A stretch of 64,000 nt of DNA from RPQJ01 sp963793005 (GCA_963793005.1 CAWBYP010000004.1:248001-312000), one strand, 5' to 3'; positions 18,549 to 27,213 are shown, counted from the first letter of the stretch. The notes: generated from the letters alone by a model not told the origin. Translations and numbers: made by a program.

Positions 18549-19454
18549 TTACTTACCCCATGGCAAGTCGACTACCCGGGTTACCGTGAAACGCACATCC
18601 CAATCCGGTCCGAAAGCATCCGCCTGCTTGACGTATTGCCAGTACTGGAGGCCGAACTTCCAGGGCGTGCCATCAAGGATTGTGGTCTTGGACACACCGA
18701 CACCAACCGGAAGCGTCCAGGCCTCCTGTCCACTGGCCGCGTTGTGGTTATAGGAAAAGGTTGGTGACGCACTTATTTGCCAGCCATCGCTGAGGTTGAA
18801 CGTGTAGAAATACTGTCCACCGGTGATACTTGTTGAAAAACTGTCCTCGCCAGCAACGTCCCACTGATGCGAGACGAGCAAACCGAGCACCCCCCATTTG
18901 GCAACCTTTCCAACAGCGACCTCGGGGCCCAGCAACCACTGGTTCAGACCCAGTGCGTCGTCTGTTGCCGTGGGCAAAGTACCCACAATACCACCGACCA
19001 CCACATAGCCACCTGGAAGACTTTTGCCCAGCGCGGCATCAAAGCCAATATCCCCAAGTTCGACACCTTTATTATCGAATCCGCCTGCTGTCGGAACGTC
19101 TTGAGAAAATATAACCGGCACAGCGGGCCGCAGGTAAAAGTTGGTAGTGTCGTTGATCGGATAGGGCAAGACGGGTTGAAAGGTCAGGCGAGTTGCGCTC
19201 TGATCAGACGCCCCCGGCAGGTCGCCTTTATATTTGATGTAGTCGAGATTGAAGTTCAATGACCCAAGCACAGAGTTCGGATCTGCCAACTGCCTGGCAA
19301 CCTCGTCGTTTGTCAGCGCCGCCTGCTTCATCAAGGGGTTGAGGTCTAGGTCGACACTCTCTTCTGCCTGGTCTTCTTGAGCGAGAGCGGTAACGCTAAA
19401 AGTAGAGAAGACACAGATTGTGATTAGATGGGTAAAATTTGATTTCGCTTGCAC
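18549..19454 (-). CDS. Outer-membrane beta-barrel protein of the 'neuromedin U-like'/transporter family
   Basis: 301 aa with a signal peptide (cleavage after ALAQ, about residue 26). The mature protein has LGSLNFNLDYIKYKGDLPGA, LTFQPVLPYPI and alternating aromatic/polar strands ending in GPDWDVRFTVTRVV and PWGK. This is a widespread bacterial family misnamed neuromedin U, thought to be an outer-membrane barrel of unknown role, often near transport or hydrolase genes. TTTTTCTCC lies upstream on the plus strand, giving GGAGAAAA before the ATG. A partial paralogue follows it directly, so this locus once carried two copies. Confidence 0.7.
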   Translation of the reverse strand: MQAKSNFTHLITICVFSTFSVTALAQEDQAEESVDLDLNPLMKQAALTNDEVARQLADPNSVLGSLNFNLDYIKYKGDLPGASDQSATRLTFQPVLPYPINDTTNFYLRPAVPVIFSQDVPTAGGFDNKGVELGDIGFDAALGKSLPGGYVVVGGIVGTLPTATDDALGLNQWLLGPEVAVGKVAKWGVLGLLVSHQWDVAGEDSFSTSITGGQYFYTFNLSDGWQISASPTFSYNHNAASGQEAWTLPVGVGVSKTTILDGTPWKFGLQYWQYVKQADAFGPDWDVRFTVTRVVDLPWGK

Positions 19455-19555
19455 ATTTTTCTCCTTAGTCTTTGTTCAGTTCCGAATGTTTACCCAACGG
19501 TATTCCAGTCTGGCGAATGAGGCCCACCCAAATGTCGGCCTCACGTCTCTTTAAC

Positions 19556-19775
19556 TCAATCCCAGACCTGGCCCATGATCCGCAGCCAGTTGCCGCCCCA
19601 GATCTTGGCGATATCCTCATTCTTATAGCCGCGGGCAAGGAAGGCTCCGCTCAGGTTGTAAAGCGTGCCTGGCACTTCGATTTCCTCGGGGAAATGGATT
19701 CGCATCCACAATTCCCGGTGATACGGACTGCTGAAGAATTCGTTAAGAATGATCAGCTTCCCATCTCGGGACAGA
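19556..19775 (-). pseudogene. C-terminal remnant of a membrane dipeptidase (peptidase M19)
   Basis: In one frame the minus strand reads DGKLIILNEFFSSPYHRELW, then EVPGTLYNLSGAFLARGYKN, EDIAKIWGGNWLRIMGQVW and a TGA at 19556-19558. The GYxxEDIxKIxGGNxLR ending is that of renal-dipeptidase-type M19 enzymes. The rest of the gene is absent: homology starts inside the last codons of the ABC permease gene, which reads through the joint in another frame. About 70 codons remain of more than 350. Confidence 0.7.
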
Positions 19776-21036
19776 GCCCGTCAGAGAGTGAACGACGGTA
19801 GCAACGCATCGCTGGCAACAGTCCAGCCAGCAGACCGGCCGCAAGCATCCCTGCGAATAGTGGCGCGATGGTGCTCCCGGTGAATGCAGCGGACAGACTC
19901 AATCCATAATGCTGGGCTAGCGTGCTATCGAGTGCCGACAAGATTAACGCCGCGAGGAAGATCCCCATCACCAAGCCGCCAAGCGTGAGCAGAAAGGCTT
20001 CGCCGATGATCAGCAAAAATGTGTGCCGGGGCCTCGCACCGACAGCGCGCAACACGGCCATTTCGCGACGGCGCTCTTCCAGACCACTCCAGAGTACGGT
20101 CAGCATTCCCACCAGCACTACAGTGATCACACACCATGACATGCCACGCAGGACATTCTCGGCCACGCCGACAATCTCCCAGAGCTCCAGCAACGCCGGG
20201 CCCGGCATGACAGCGCTGAGCGGCTCCGCTGGCCAGTTGCCGAGTCGCGCCTGCATAAACAGCGCAGCAGCACGCTGATCCAGGGCCACCAGCATCGCCG
20301 AGATCCGCTCCGGAGCTCTAGCCACCAGGCGGGCTTCTTCGGCACTGAGCCTGTCAAATGCATCAGGTGGGCGCCCACCCAGCCAGTCGGCGTGCATCGC
20401 TTCGATACCAGCCAGACCGACATGAACCGTACGATCAACCGCCGTACCGGTGCGTTGCAGGATGCCGACAATGCGGAACGGTTTGTCCTGATGGCTGTGC
20501 TCCGCATCCATCGCCGCTTCCAGACCATGCTCAAGGGCGATCTGCTGCTTCAGCTGGTAGCCGAGTCGTTCAGCAACCTCGGCACCGATCACAGCGTCGA
20601 AAGGATCAGAAAAGGGATGTCCTGCAGCAAAGGCCAGCGGCTGCGAACGTCCATAACGGAAATGTTTGAAATAGTCCGCCTCGGTGCCCATCACCGGGTA
20701 GCCATGGTGCGAGTCCCCGAAACTGACTGGCAGCGCCCAGGCCACTCCGGGCAGTGCTGCAATCTGGCGGTAGGACTCGAAGCTCATGCCGCGCCCGGGC
20801 GTGCCGGTACGAAAGACCACGCCCATCAGCAACTCAACCGAGCCACCGCGCGGCCCCACGATAAGGTCGACCCCGGAGACGCTGCGCGTGAAGGCCTCGC
20901 GGGCTTGCGTGCGGACCTGTTCGACGACGATCAGCACGGCCGAGCCCAGCCCGATGCAGGCAATCGTCATCAGCGCCGCGAAGCGCCGCGAACCAAGACT
21001 GCTCCAGGCCAGTGTCAGCAGAGACCGCATCAGCAT
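19753..21036 (-). CDS. ABC transporter permease, FtsX/MacB-like
   Basis: 427 aa. One N-terminal helix (LMTIACIGLGSAVLIVVEQV), a large periplasmic domain (about 45-285) and three C-terminal helices (VITVVLVGMLTVLWSGLEER, LLTLGGLVMGIFLAALILS and one more) match the FtsX-type permease of MacB/LolCE mechanotransmission transporters. It works with the ATPase whose gene overlaps it by 7 nt. The last residues (CPEMGS after RRSLSDGL) derive from the joint with the M19 dipeptidase remnant, so a few native C-terminal residues may be lost. Permease, ATPase and DUF3299 genes in one strand-block resemble a zinc-responsive cluster I recall from Pseudomonas (PA4064-PA4066); that link is from memory. Confidence 0.8.
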   Translation of the reverse strand: MLMRSLLTLAWSSLGSRRFAALMTIACIGLGSAVLIVVEQVRTQAREAFTRSVSGVDLIVGPRGGSVELLMGVVFRTGTPGRGMSFESYRQIAALPGVAWALPVSFGDSHHGYPVMGTEADYFKHFRYGRSQPLAFAAGHPFSDPFDAVIGAEVAERLGYQLKQQIALEHGLEAAMDAEHSHQDKPFRIVGILQRTGTAVDRTVHVGLAGIEAMHADWLGGRPPDAFDRLSAEEARLVARAPERISAMLVALDQRAAALFMQARLGNWPAEPLSAVMPGPALLELWEIVGVAENVLRGMSWCVITVVLVGMLTVLWSGLEERRREMAVLRAVGARPRHTFLLIIGEAFLLTLGGLVMGIFLAALILSALDSTLAQHYGLSLSAAFTGSTIAPLFAGMLAAGLLAGLLPAMRCYRRSLSDGLCPEMGS

Positions 21037-21746
21037 GTGCCTGCATCCAGCGTCAGGTGTCGTTCGAAATGCGGGCGCAGGTTGGCATCGTGGCTGACGA
21101 GAACGATTGCGGTATTGGCGCTGCGCGCTTCCGAGAAAAGCAGTTCCAGAAAGGCGTCGCGATTGTCGGCATCAAGGGCCGAGGTCGGTTCATCGGCGAG
21201 CACCAATGCCGGCCTCCCGATCAGCGCCCGTGCGGCGGCAACCCGCTGTTGCTGGCCGACGCTCAGGCGCCCCGCGCGACAATATTGGACGTCCTTGGCA
21301 CCGAGCCCCAGGGCAGCGAGCAGTCGCCGCGCTTCATCAACCAACCCGCCACCGATTTCCGCTGCCTGACGCCGAAGTGGCGAGAAACGACACGGCAGCA
21401 GGACGTTGTCGAGGGCACTCAGATAGGGGAGCAGGTTGAATTGCTGAAAGACAAAGCCAACATGGTCAGCCCTGAGCAGATCGCGTTGAGCGGCGCTCAG
21501 CTCACCCATACTCTGGCCAAGCATCCGGACGTCTCCCCGCTGCGGCAGCAGAACCCCGCCCAACAACTGCAGCAAGGTGCTCTTCCCTGAACCGCTCGGC
21601 CCTTCCAGCATCCAGTGTTCATCTGATCTGACACTCAAGTCTGTGATTCCAATCCGTAACGAAGACCCCGGCCAGGAAAAACTCATATCCTTTACGACAA
21701 GCACGCACTTCGATTTCGAAACAGACACCGGAGATGCTTCGACCAT
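21030..21746 (-). CDS. ABC transporter ATP-binding protein, LolD/MacB-like
   Basis: 238 aa from the ATG at 21746; the frame is open further upstream but the fold starts near KSKCVLVVKDMSFSW. Walker A is GPSGSGKST, the Q-loop FVFQQFNLLPY, the signature LSVGQQQR (LSGGQ-like), Walker B LVLADEPTSALD and the H-loop VSHD. It powers the FtsX-type permease encoded downstream. The gene follows the DUF3299 gene by about 70 bp in the same direction, so the cluster is DUF3299-DUF3299-ATPase-permease. Confidence 0.85.
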   Translation of the reverse strand: MVEASPVSVSKSKCVLVVKDMSFSWPGSSLRIGITDLSVRSDEHWMLEGPSGSGKSTLLQLLGGVLLPQRGDVRMLGQSMGELSAAQRDLLRADHVGFVFQQFNLLPYLSALDNVLLPCRFSPLRRQAAEIGGGLVDEARRLLAALGLGAKDVQYCRAGRLSVGQQQRVAAARALIGRPALVLADEPTSALDADNRDAFLELLFSEARSANTAIVLVSHDANLRPHFERHLTLDAGTC

Positions 21747-21816
21747 CGCGGCAGGTGCTCCGAGTGCGGCCTCAAGACCGTGCTCGGTTGCGGTCTGGGC
21801 GCGCTCGTAAGACAAA

Positions 21817-22527
21817 CTACTTTTTGTAAACTTCAATGGAGCCGGCTTCAAGCGTGTAGCTGCTTGGAATACTGGTGGCGCCGTCCACCAGGAAAAGCTT
21901 ACTGTCCTCAAGCTGGGTGATCATTCTGCCTTGTACCCACACAGGGGCGAACCGGCCGTCGACCTCAATCCCCTGCGCAAACTTCACCAGTACGATCTGA
22001 TTGGCTGGTGGTACCGGCTCATGAATGCAGGCACCGACGTATGGAACGAGCAGGAATTCCGTTATCTTCAGCCCGTCCATCTCGAGTGGCAGGACATAGC
22101 CGGCGAGCCGTACCTGCTGTTCGTTCAGGGCTTCGTTGACCGCTTCCATCGCGTGCTTTCGCTTGGCGGCAATCTCCCCGCGCAAGGCGAGCAAACCATC
22201 AATATCGATATGGTCCTTCTCAAGCCGCTTTAAAGCGTTAGTGAGCCTTTCAGTTTGCTCTGGCGTAATGTCCACGCCTTGCGACTGCATCTGCCTTGTT
22301 CTGGCGACCACCACCAGGTCGATTTTCTGCTCAGGGGTCAGCTCGAGGAATGGATCGTTATATATCTCAACTTGCGGGACAAGATTCGCCCAGGTGATTT
22401 GCTGCGCCTTTTCAGTGGTGGCAGCCAAGGCGATGCCGGCGAGGCCGACGAGAAAAAGCAGCGAAGCCAGGGCATTCAGCAACGGCCATCTGCCCAAAAT
22501 GCTGCTTTTGGAAGGTCTGAATGTCAC
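21817..22527 (-). CDS. DUF3299 domain protein, membrane-anchored
   Basis: 236 aa from a GTG at 22527, 13 nt after the stop of the preceding DUF3299 gene. Upstream in-frame sequence overlaps that gene antisense to its usage and is not counted. One hydrophobic segment (LLNALASLLFLVGLAGIALA) acts as signal or anchor. A helical region with LALRGEIAAKRKHA leads to the DUF3299 core: LAGYVLPLEMDGLKITEFLL, VPYVGACIHEPVPPANQIV and FAPVWVQG. The single Cys with nearby His is conserved in the family and could bind a metal; function is not established. Absent from the duplicated copy at 33.4 kb. Confidence 0.75.
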   Translation of the reverse strand: MTFRPSKSSILGRWPLLNALASLLFLVGLAGIALAATTEKAQQITWANLVPQVEIYNDPFLELTPEQKIDLVVVARTRQMQSQGVDITPEQTERLTNALKRLEKDHIDIDGLLALRGEIAAKRKHAMEAVNEALNEQQVRLAGYVLPLEMDGLKITEFLLVPYVGACIHEPVPPANQIVLVKFAQGIEVDGRFAPVWVQGRMITQLEDSKLFLVDGATSIPSSYTLEAGSIEVYKK

Positions 22528-22540
22528 TACGTAAGCCGTG

Positions 22541-23269
22541 TCAGCGCTCGGCGCCGGTAGTGACGGTTTTCTCGGACGCACCAACAACGCCATTTCCGCC
22601 CACGTCTTCCCGTCGCTCGACGGTGCTGGCGTCAAGGGTCCAACCGCTGAGCATGCGTGCCTCTCCATCGAGGATGAATATGGTGGCATCGCTTGCTTCG
22701 ACACGCAGCAGGCCCGTCACCCGAACCGGTACATAGAGAGACTGGCCTTGCGGGTCGTCAAGCAATCTCACCCGCACGAGCTTGTTGGGCGGAGGCGACG
22801 GGAGATGGCTGCACATCCCGACCTGGGGAACCAGATAACCGAAATACGTGCCATCGACGGTCTTCGGCGCGGGGATCAGATAGCCCGACAGCGTGACCTC
22901 GGCTCCGTCCAGTACGGGGTTCGTGGCCATGCGCGCGGTCTGCCGCTTCCTAGCGACGTCCCAGCGCTGGGCCAAGAGCGCATCGACGTCCTGACCGTTG
23001 ATCTCCAGCATGTCCTTGGCCGCGCTGCGCCGCTCTGTCAGCCGGGCGCGCTCGTCTTCAGCGAGATCCTTCTGCGCGAGCTTCTCATCAAGTTCCACCA
23101 CGAGCTTCAACTCATTCAGCAACTGGAACCCCATGTCTCTGTAGGGATCGTCGAAGACGACGGCCAAAGGGTCCACCAGGTCTGAAAACTCGATCGCCTC
23201 GGGTTCTGCAGACGCCTGGGTGGCGGCCAACATGGCCGCCACCGTAAAAGCGAATACCCAAAGCCTCAT
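22541..23269 (-). CDS. DUF3299 domain protein, exported (copy A)
   Basis: 242 aa. Signal peptide to about residue 21 (ATQASA). A helical middle (LLAQRWDVARKRQTARMATN) precedes the DUF3299 core VTLSGYLIPAPKTVDGTYFG, YLVPQVGMCSHLPSPPPNK and VPVRVTGLLRVE, with the same Cys-x-His pattern as the next gene. By eye about 26 residues differ from copy B at 33451-34179. The spacing to the upstream amidohydrolase (30 bp) is identical in both copies, so the duplication covered both genes. Predicted periplasmic; role unknown, possibly metal handling. Confidence 0.75.
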   Translation of the reverse strand: MRLWVFAFTVAAMLAATQASAEPEAIEFSDLVDPLAVVFDDPYRDMGFQLLNELKLVVELDEKLAQKDLAEDERARLTERRSAAKDMLEINGQDVDALLAQRWDVARKRQTARMATNPVLDGAEVTLSGYLIPAPKTVDGTYFGYLVPQVGMCSHLPSPPPNKLVRVRLLDDPQGQSLYVPVRVTGLLRVEASDATIFILDGEARMLSGWTLDASTVERREDVGGNGVVGASEKTVTTGAER

Positions 23270-23299
23270 GTCACGCCTACGTTTCTGACTGTGTCACGA

Positions 23300-24925
23300 T
23301 CACTTTTCGACGCTCTGAGGGAAGGCACCCGAGAATTCAGATGGCATGCCGGTGGAGAAGGTCTTGTTCCACCCTTCTAGCGAGATCGGCTCGAAGCGCG
23401 GCTTGGCTTCGGGTTCAAAGCGGATCGGCTGACCCGCAAAAACCGGAAGCAGCACATCGTCGCGCACAACCACCTGACCGTTGACGACCACGGCTTTCAT
23501 GCCCGTCGAAGGGACAGCGCCCTGTTGGTAGGTTGAATTGTCCTTGAAGAGTTCAGGGTCAAACACCACGATATCGGCAACCATGCCTTTCTGGATGCGG
23601 CCGCGCTCTTGCATGAACTTCAGACCCGTGTCGCCCAAATGCTTGGCCGCGTTGTAGCTGAGGATCGACATCAGCTGCATCATCGGGATGTTGTTTTCCC
23701 GACCGAGGCGAATCGTAGCGCCTCGGGCACCAGCCGTGCGGGGATGGCTGCCACCCAGCTTTTCCAACGGGTAATCCCAGGGGGCGTCGTACGGCATGGC
23801 AGCAGTTGCATCACTGGCCATGGTCACGCCTTTCAGTGTCAGCCACTTCGCCTGGTCTTCTTCGGGCATCTTGAAGACGACGATCGGCCTGGTCGGCTCG
23901 GATTTGACGGTGGCCTTGTAGGTCTCCAAGGTATAGAACTCACCCGTGACCGGATCCAGCATGGTGTCTTCGTAGCGGTTGCCTAGATCGTCGACCCAGC
24001 TCTTAGGCGCCAGGAACTCGGCATTGATCGGGGTGGAACCCGCAGCGTAGGGATAGATTTCCCCCCAAATGTTGTGGCCCTGTTTCTGAAGCTCGGTGAT
24101 CATTTGGTGTGCAAGGCGCCAGCCGGGGTTGTTGAAATGCAGCACGATCGCCGGAGCGCCAAGCGCCACGGCGTTGGCGACGAGTTCCTGCGCGCCGTTG
24201 TTCTCGGTGGTGTCGTTGCCGAGCGTGTAACGGGTATGGGAACCGGTCGCGCGGCCATAGCGTGCGCCGACTTTCTGCACCTCGAACATCTCGCGTGAAG
24301 ACACGCCCGCTCTCATGTAGCCCACGGTGCTGCCAATGCCCACGGCGCCAGCCTGCAGACCCTTGTCAATCTCTTCGAGAATCTTGTTGCCCTGTTCCAA
24401 AGTCGGGCGCGTCACGCTCCAGCCGGTTTTCTTGCGGGTTTCAAGAGCGGCTATGGGACCGTCCAGCAAGTAATCGCCTTTTGACCCATCGATGACCATC
24501 GCGCGGGCAAACTCGTGGCTGACCGCACAGCCATAGTTGGCCCCGGTCACGCCTTCACGTGCCTTGTACCAGGCGGCGATATAGGATCCCGCACAGCCCA
24601 TCTCGAAATCCATGCTGCTGGTCAGGCCATCGCGCAACCCGAGGGAATAGCCGACCGGCTTTTGAAAGTGGAAATGCGTGTCGATGAAGCCCGGTGCCAC
24701 GATCTGGCCGGTGGCATCTATCGTCTTGGCACCCTTCAGCGGTTTCTTGCTGATTTCGGTAATGCGGCCATCTTTGATACCGACGTTGGCGACACCGTCA
24801 AACAGCGTCTCAGGGTCCATGACCCGGCCGTTGTTGATAACGAGATCGTAATCAACAGCGAATGCCGGCATGGCCGTAACAAGGGTCAGTACCAACAAAC
24901 TAAAAGAGATCCTTACGCGCTTCAT
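23300..24925 (-). CDS. Exported D-aminoacylase-like amidohydrolase (copy A)
   Basis: 541 aa. AAAGGAG lies 5 nt before the ATG at 24925. Signal peptide to about residue 22 (AMPAFA). The fold is that of N-acyl-D-amino-acid deacylases: YDLVINNGRVMDPETLFDGV, metal-binding HxH in APGFIDTHFHFQ, a Cys in FEMGCAG where D-aminoacylases bridge metals through Cys, His in GSHTRYTLG, His in IVLHFNN, Asp in MASDATA and HPRTAGARG. Substrates of the family are N-acyl-D-amino acids and related amides. Known D-aminoacylases are mostly cytoplasmic, so the signal peptide is notable. Co-directional with DUF3299 downstream; near-duplicate of 34210-35841. Confidence 0.85.
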   Translation of the reverse strand: MKRVRISFSLLVLTLVTAMPAFAVDYDLVINNGRVMDPETLFDGVANVGIKDGRITEISKKPLKGAKTIDATGQIVAPGFIDTHFHFQKPVGYSLGLRDGLTSSMDFEMGCAGSYIAAWYKAREGVTGANYGCAVSHEFARAMVIDGSKGDYLLDGPIAALETRKKTGWSVTRPTLEQGNKILEEIDKGLQAGAVGIGSTVGYMRAGVSSREMFEVQKVGARYGRATGSHTRYTLGNDTTENNGAQELVANAVALGAPAIVLHFNNPGWRLAHQMITELQKQGHNIWGEIYPYAAGSTPINAEFLAPKSWVDDLGNRYEDTMLDPVTGEFYTLETYKATVKSEPTRPIVVFKMPEEDQAKWLTLKGVTMASDATAAMPYDAPWDYPLEKLGGSHPRTAGARGATIRLGRENNIPMMQLMSILSYNAAKHLGDTGLKFMQERGRIQKGMVADIVVFDPELFKDNSTYQQGAVPSTGMKAVVVNGQVVVRDDVLLPVFAGQPIRFEPEAKPRFEPISLEGWNKTFSTGMPSEFSGAFPQSVEK

Positions 24926-25010
24926 CATCGCTCCTTTGTCAACGCGGGTTTCAGTGCCGAAAGCAGTGGGGGGAACCATTAGCCATGGCTCCGCCCCACT
25001 TGTCCTCGTA

Positions 25011-26642
25011 TTACGACTGGTTGGGGTCAAACGTCCTGGGTTCGATAGAAATCTGGTCCAGCTTGCCCTTTTCCATCACCGGAAAACGAATCGGCTTACC
25101 CGGAAAGACCTTTTGCACCACGGAATCTTTCACCACCACCACACCGTTCACCAACACGTAGGGAATGCCGGTAGAGGGCAGCGCGCCCTTCCCTGGCTCG
25201 TAAGTGCTGTTGTCAGTGACCGTGTCCGGGTTGAAGACGACGATGTCTGCATCGGCACCCACCTGCACCCGACCCTTGGTCCTGAACTGGCCAATGCCGC
25301 CCAGCTCATCAAGGTACTTGGCGTGCAGGTAGCTCATCTTGGAAATGGCTTCCATCAAAGGCATGTTCTTATCTTCACGCACCATACGCAGCACCTTGGC
25401 GCGGGTACCTGCACTACGCGGGTGAACCGACTTGCCTTCGTAAGGGGCATCCCAAGGGTAGTACTCGAGATTTGCGTCGACGATGGCCATACCGTCTGAG
25501 ACGACGACAACTCCAGGCATAGCCATCCATTTGGCGATGTCCTCAGGGGAGTTGTTGTAAATCAAAATCGATCTGCCGGGATCATTCTTACGAACGTCCT
25601 CATACATCGCCTTATCCCAACGCGTGCCGTCAAGGTTGGAGACGTTCGAATAGGTTATATTCATCTGAGCCATGCTTGACTCTGTGAGAATATCTGTCGA
25701 AGCAACGGTACCGCCCGCTGCATAGGGGTAAACCTCACCCCAAACTTTGGCCCCTCGCTTATCTCTTGCGTCGTTGATGAGCGGAATCGTGTATTCCCAG
25801 TCCATGTTGCTGTTCAGGTGTGAAGCCAGGAAAGGTGCGTCCAAAACCATGGCATTGGCCAGCATTTCCTGAACACCCAATAGTCCCTCGGTCGGAGGTC
25901 TGACACCCGCAAAGCGGACATGCGCATTCGAAACACGACCGTATTTTGATGCCAAATCCTGGTATTTATACAATTCGTACTGGCTAACACCCGTAGTCAT
26001 ATAGCCGACTGGAATGCCCACGCCCAAGGCGCCTTGGCGAAGACCTTCATCGACGATACTCATGATCTCAGTCATCTGCTCTTTATTGGGCAAGGTGGCA
26101 GTCCAACCTGGCTTGCGTCCTTCTTTCTCAGCCTTTGCGGCGGCGGCACCCACCATAGGGAATAGGCCGCCCATGTCATTAGCAGTTGCCGCTATTTCAG
26201 GACCGTCCAACACCGCTACACGGGCAAGAGTTGCAAGCACGACCATGCCGTAGTTGGCCTGGGTTTTACCCTCGGCGTCCGAATACCATTTAGCGATATC
26301 GCCGGCGCCTGCTTCGAAATCCATCCCGGTGGTCAGGCCATCGCGCAAATTAACCTTGCGAGTGAACTGATCTGTTCCGTGCTGGTGCGTATCGATAAAG
26401 CCCGGGGCAACAACGTGACCACTGGCGTCGATGGTTTCATTGCCCTCGATCGCGTCCTCGGTGATCGCAACAATCTTGCCATCCTTAATGCCGACGTTGC
26501 GCACGCCATCAAAGTTGGTCTCGGGGTCCATGACCCGTCCGTTGTTGATCACAACATCGTAATCGGCAGCCATCGCCGGCGTGGCTACAGCCACGGCGAG
26601 TACCGCCAGGGCAAAGAGATCGCTAAGTCGTTTCACCTTCAT
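25011..26642 (-). CDS. Exported D-aminoacylase-like amidohydrolase (divergent third member)
   Basis: 543 aa from ATG 26642 (GGAG nearby in the transcript). Signal peptide ends at TPAMAA. Same fold as its downstream neighbour but clearly diverged: HxH in APGFIDTHQHGTDQF, His in SNAHVRFAGV, His in LASHLNSN, Asp in VVSDGMA and HPRSAGTRAKVLRM. Here the GCAG Cys region reads FEAGAGD, so the bridging Cys of D-aminoacylases is not present at that site and metal binding may differ. It lies 85 bp upstream of the copy A amidohydrolase, in the same operon direction, and separates it from the duplicated regulatory segment. Confidence 0.85.
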   Translation of the reverse strand: MKVKRLSDLFALAVLAVAVATPAMAADYDVVINNGRVMDPETNFDGVRNVGIKDGKIVAITEDAIEGNETIDASGHVVAPGFIDTHQHGTDQFTRKVNLRDGLTTGMDFEAGAGDIAKWYSDAEGKTQANYGMVVLATLARVAVLDGPEIAATANDMGGLFPMVGAAAAKAEKEGRKPGWTATLPNKEQMTEIMSIVDEGLRQGALGVGIPVGYMTTGVSQYELYKYQDLASKYGRVSNAHVRFAGVRPPTEGLLGVQEMLANAMVLDAPFLASHLNSNMDWEYTIPLINDARDKRGAKVWGEVYPYAAGGTVASTDILTESSMAQMNITYSNVSNLDGTRWDKAMYEDVRKNDPGRSILIYNNSPEDIAKWMAMPGVVVVSDGMAIVDANLEYYPWDAPYEGKSVHPRSAGTRAKVLRMVREDKNMPLMEAISKMSYLHAKYLDELGGIGQFRTKGRVQVGADADIVVFNPDTVTDNSTYEPGKGALPSTGIPYVLVNGVVVVKDSVVQKVFPGKPIRFPVMEKGKLDQISIEPRTFDPNQS

Positions 26643-26741
26643 TCTCCAATGACAGCGGCGACGCGAAGCGCCGTGCGCTGCAAGCAACTGTTTTGCGTGC
26701 CTGACCATCTTTTTCATAAGACCGACTAAAGGTCGTTTGTT

Positions 26742-26810
26742 ACAACGGTCAGCCGGGTTGAAGACGACGATGTCGGCATCTGTCCGCTCCAAGGCTCCAA
26801 CCTTGCACTC
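26742..26810 (-). pseudogene. Short amidohydrolase C-terminal fragment
   Basis: The minus strand encodes TDADIVVFNPADRC, matching GADADIVVFNPDTVTDN from the C-terminal sandwich of the gene just downstream; 26755-26780 is almost identical in DNA to about 25235-25260. It sits in frame with, but upstream of, the real start at 26642. A stray duplication scar in the leader of that gene. Confidence 0.55.
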
Positions 26811-26841
26811 ACCGAAACACTCAACATTACTGACTCGCTCT

Positions 26842-27094
26842 TACATGCCGTTTTCGGTGGCTGTAAGGGCTGACGGGGCGACTACTCAGCGCGTTCACGC
26901 CGGACTGGCCGGCCTGATCGGATTGATAATTGTTTTCAACGCGAAAACGTTACCAAGACTCCCAATCAGCATGTTTACATCTCGTGCCATTCGGGCCATA
27001 TTTGTGTCGCGTTAAGCTAAGCCGTTTGAACCCAGGGTGCCGTTCGGATGCCCAAAAAGTCTGACCCGAAATTCACGCGTCCGATGATGCAGTT
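26842..27094. repeat. 253-bp duplicated regulatory segment, copy A
   Basis: Matches 35865-36117 base for base without indels, about nine substitutions in 253 bp. It contains the palindrome at 26932-26948 and the first 15-16 codons of the AraC-type regulator gene, then similarity stops abruptly after ATGCAGTT. Confidence 0.9.
26932..26948. promoter_or_regulatory. Palindromic operator candidate, copy A
   Basis: GTTTTC-AACGC-GAAAAC, a perfect 6-bp inverted repeat with a 5-bp spacer, unchanged in the second copy at 35955-35971 although the surrounding sequence has drifted. It is a plausible site for the AraC-family regulator at 36071 or another dimeric regulator. Confidence 0.5.
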
Positions 27095-27185
27095 CGCCAG
27101 AGACTACAGTACAAAGTATGGTGAACTGCCCTGCGAAACGCTCAGGCAGTCGCGAACCGGAGTTAGACGACAAGAGCAGGTTTGA
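27048..27185 (+). pseudogene. Beheaded copy of the AraC-type regulator gene (only the start remains)
   Basis: ATG 27048 begins MPKKSDPKFTRPMMQF, as in the full regulator at 36071 (MPKKSDPKFTRPLMQL). After codon 16 the frame runs on into unrelated sequence (ARDYSTKYGELPCETLRQS) and stops at 27185. The truncation point is 120 bp before the IS3 remnant at 27214. DNA between the two is not recognised. Confidence 0.75.
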
Positions 27186-27213
27186 CCGCAATCCAACTCT
27201 TGCCAATCGACGT

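Larger units (their letters stand above)
22541..24925 (-). repeat. Duplicated block, copy A (DUF3299 + amidohydrolase)
   Basis: This block matches 33451-35841 over both genes and the 30-bp spacer, with long identical stretches (for example the coding for YRDMGF and for AKHLGDTGLK) and scattered substitutions. Similarity stops just after the DUF3299 stop: copy A continues into the second DUF3299 gene, copy B into an IS3 remnant. Confidence 0.85.
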
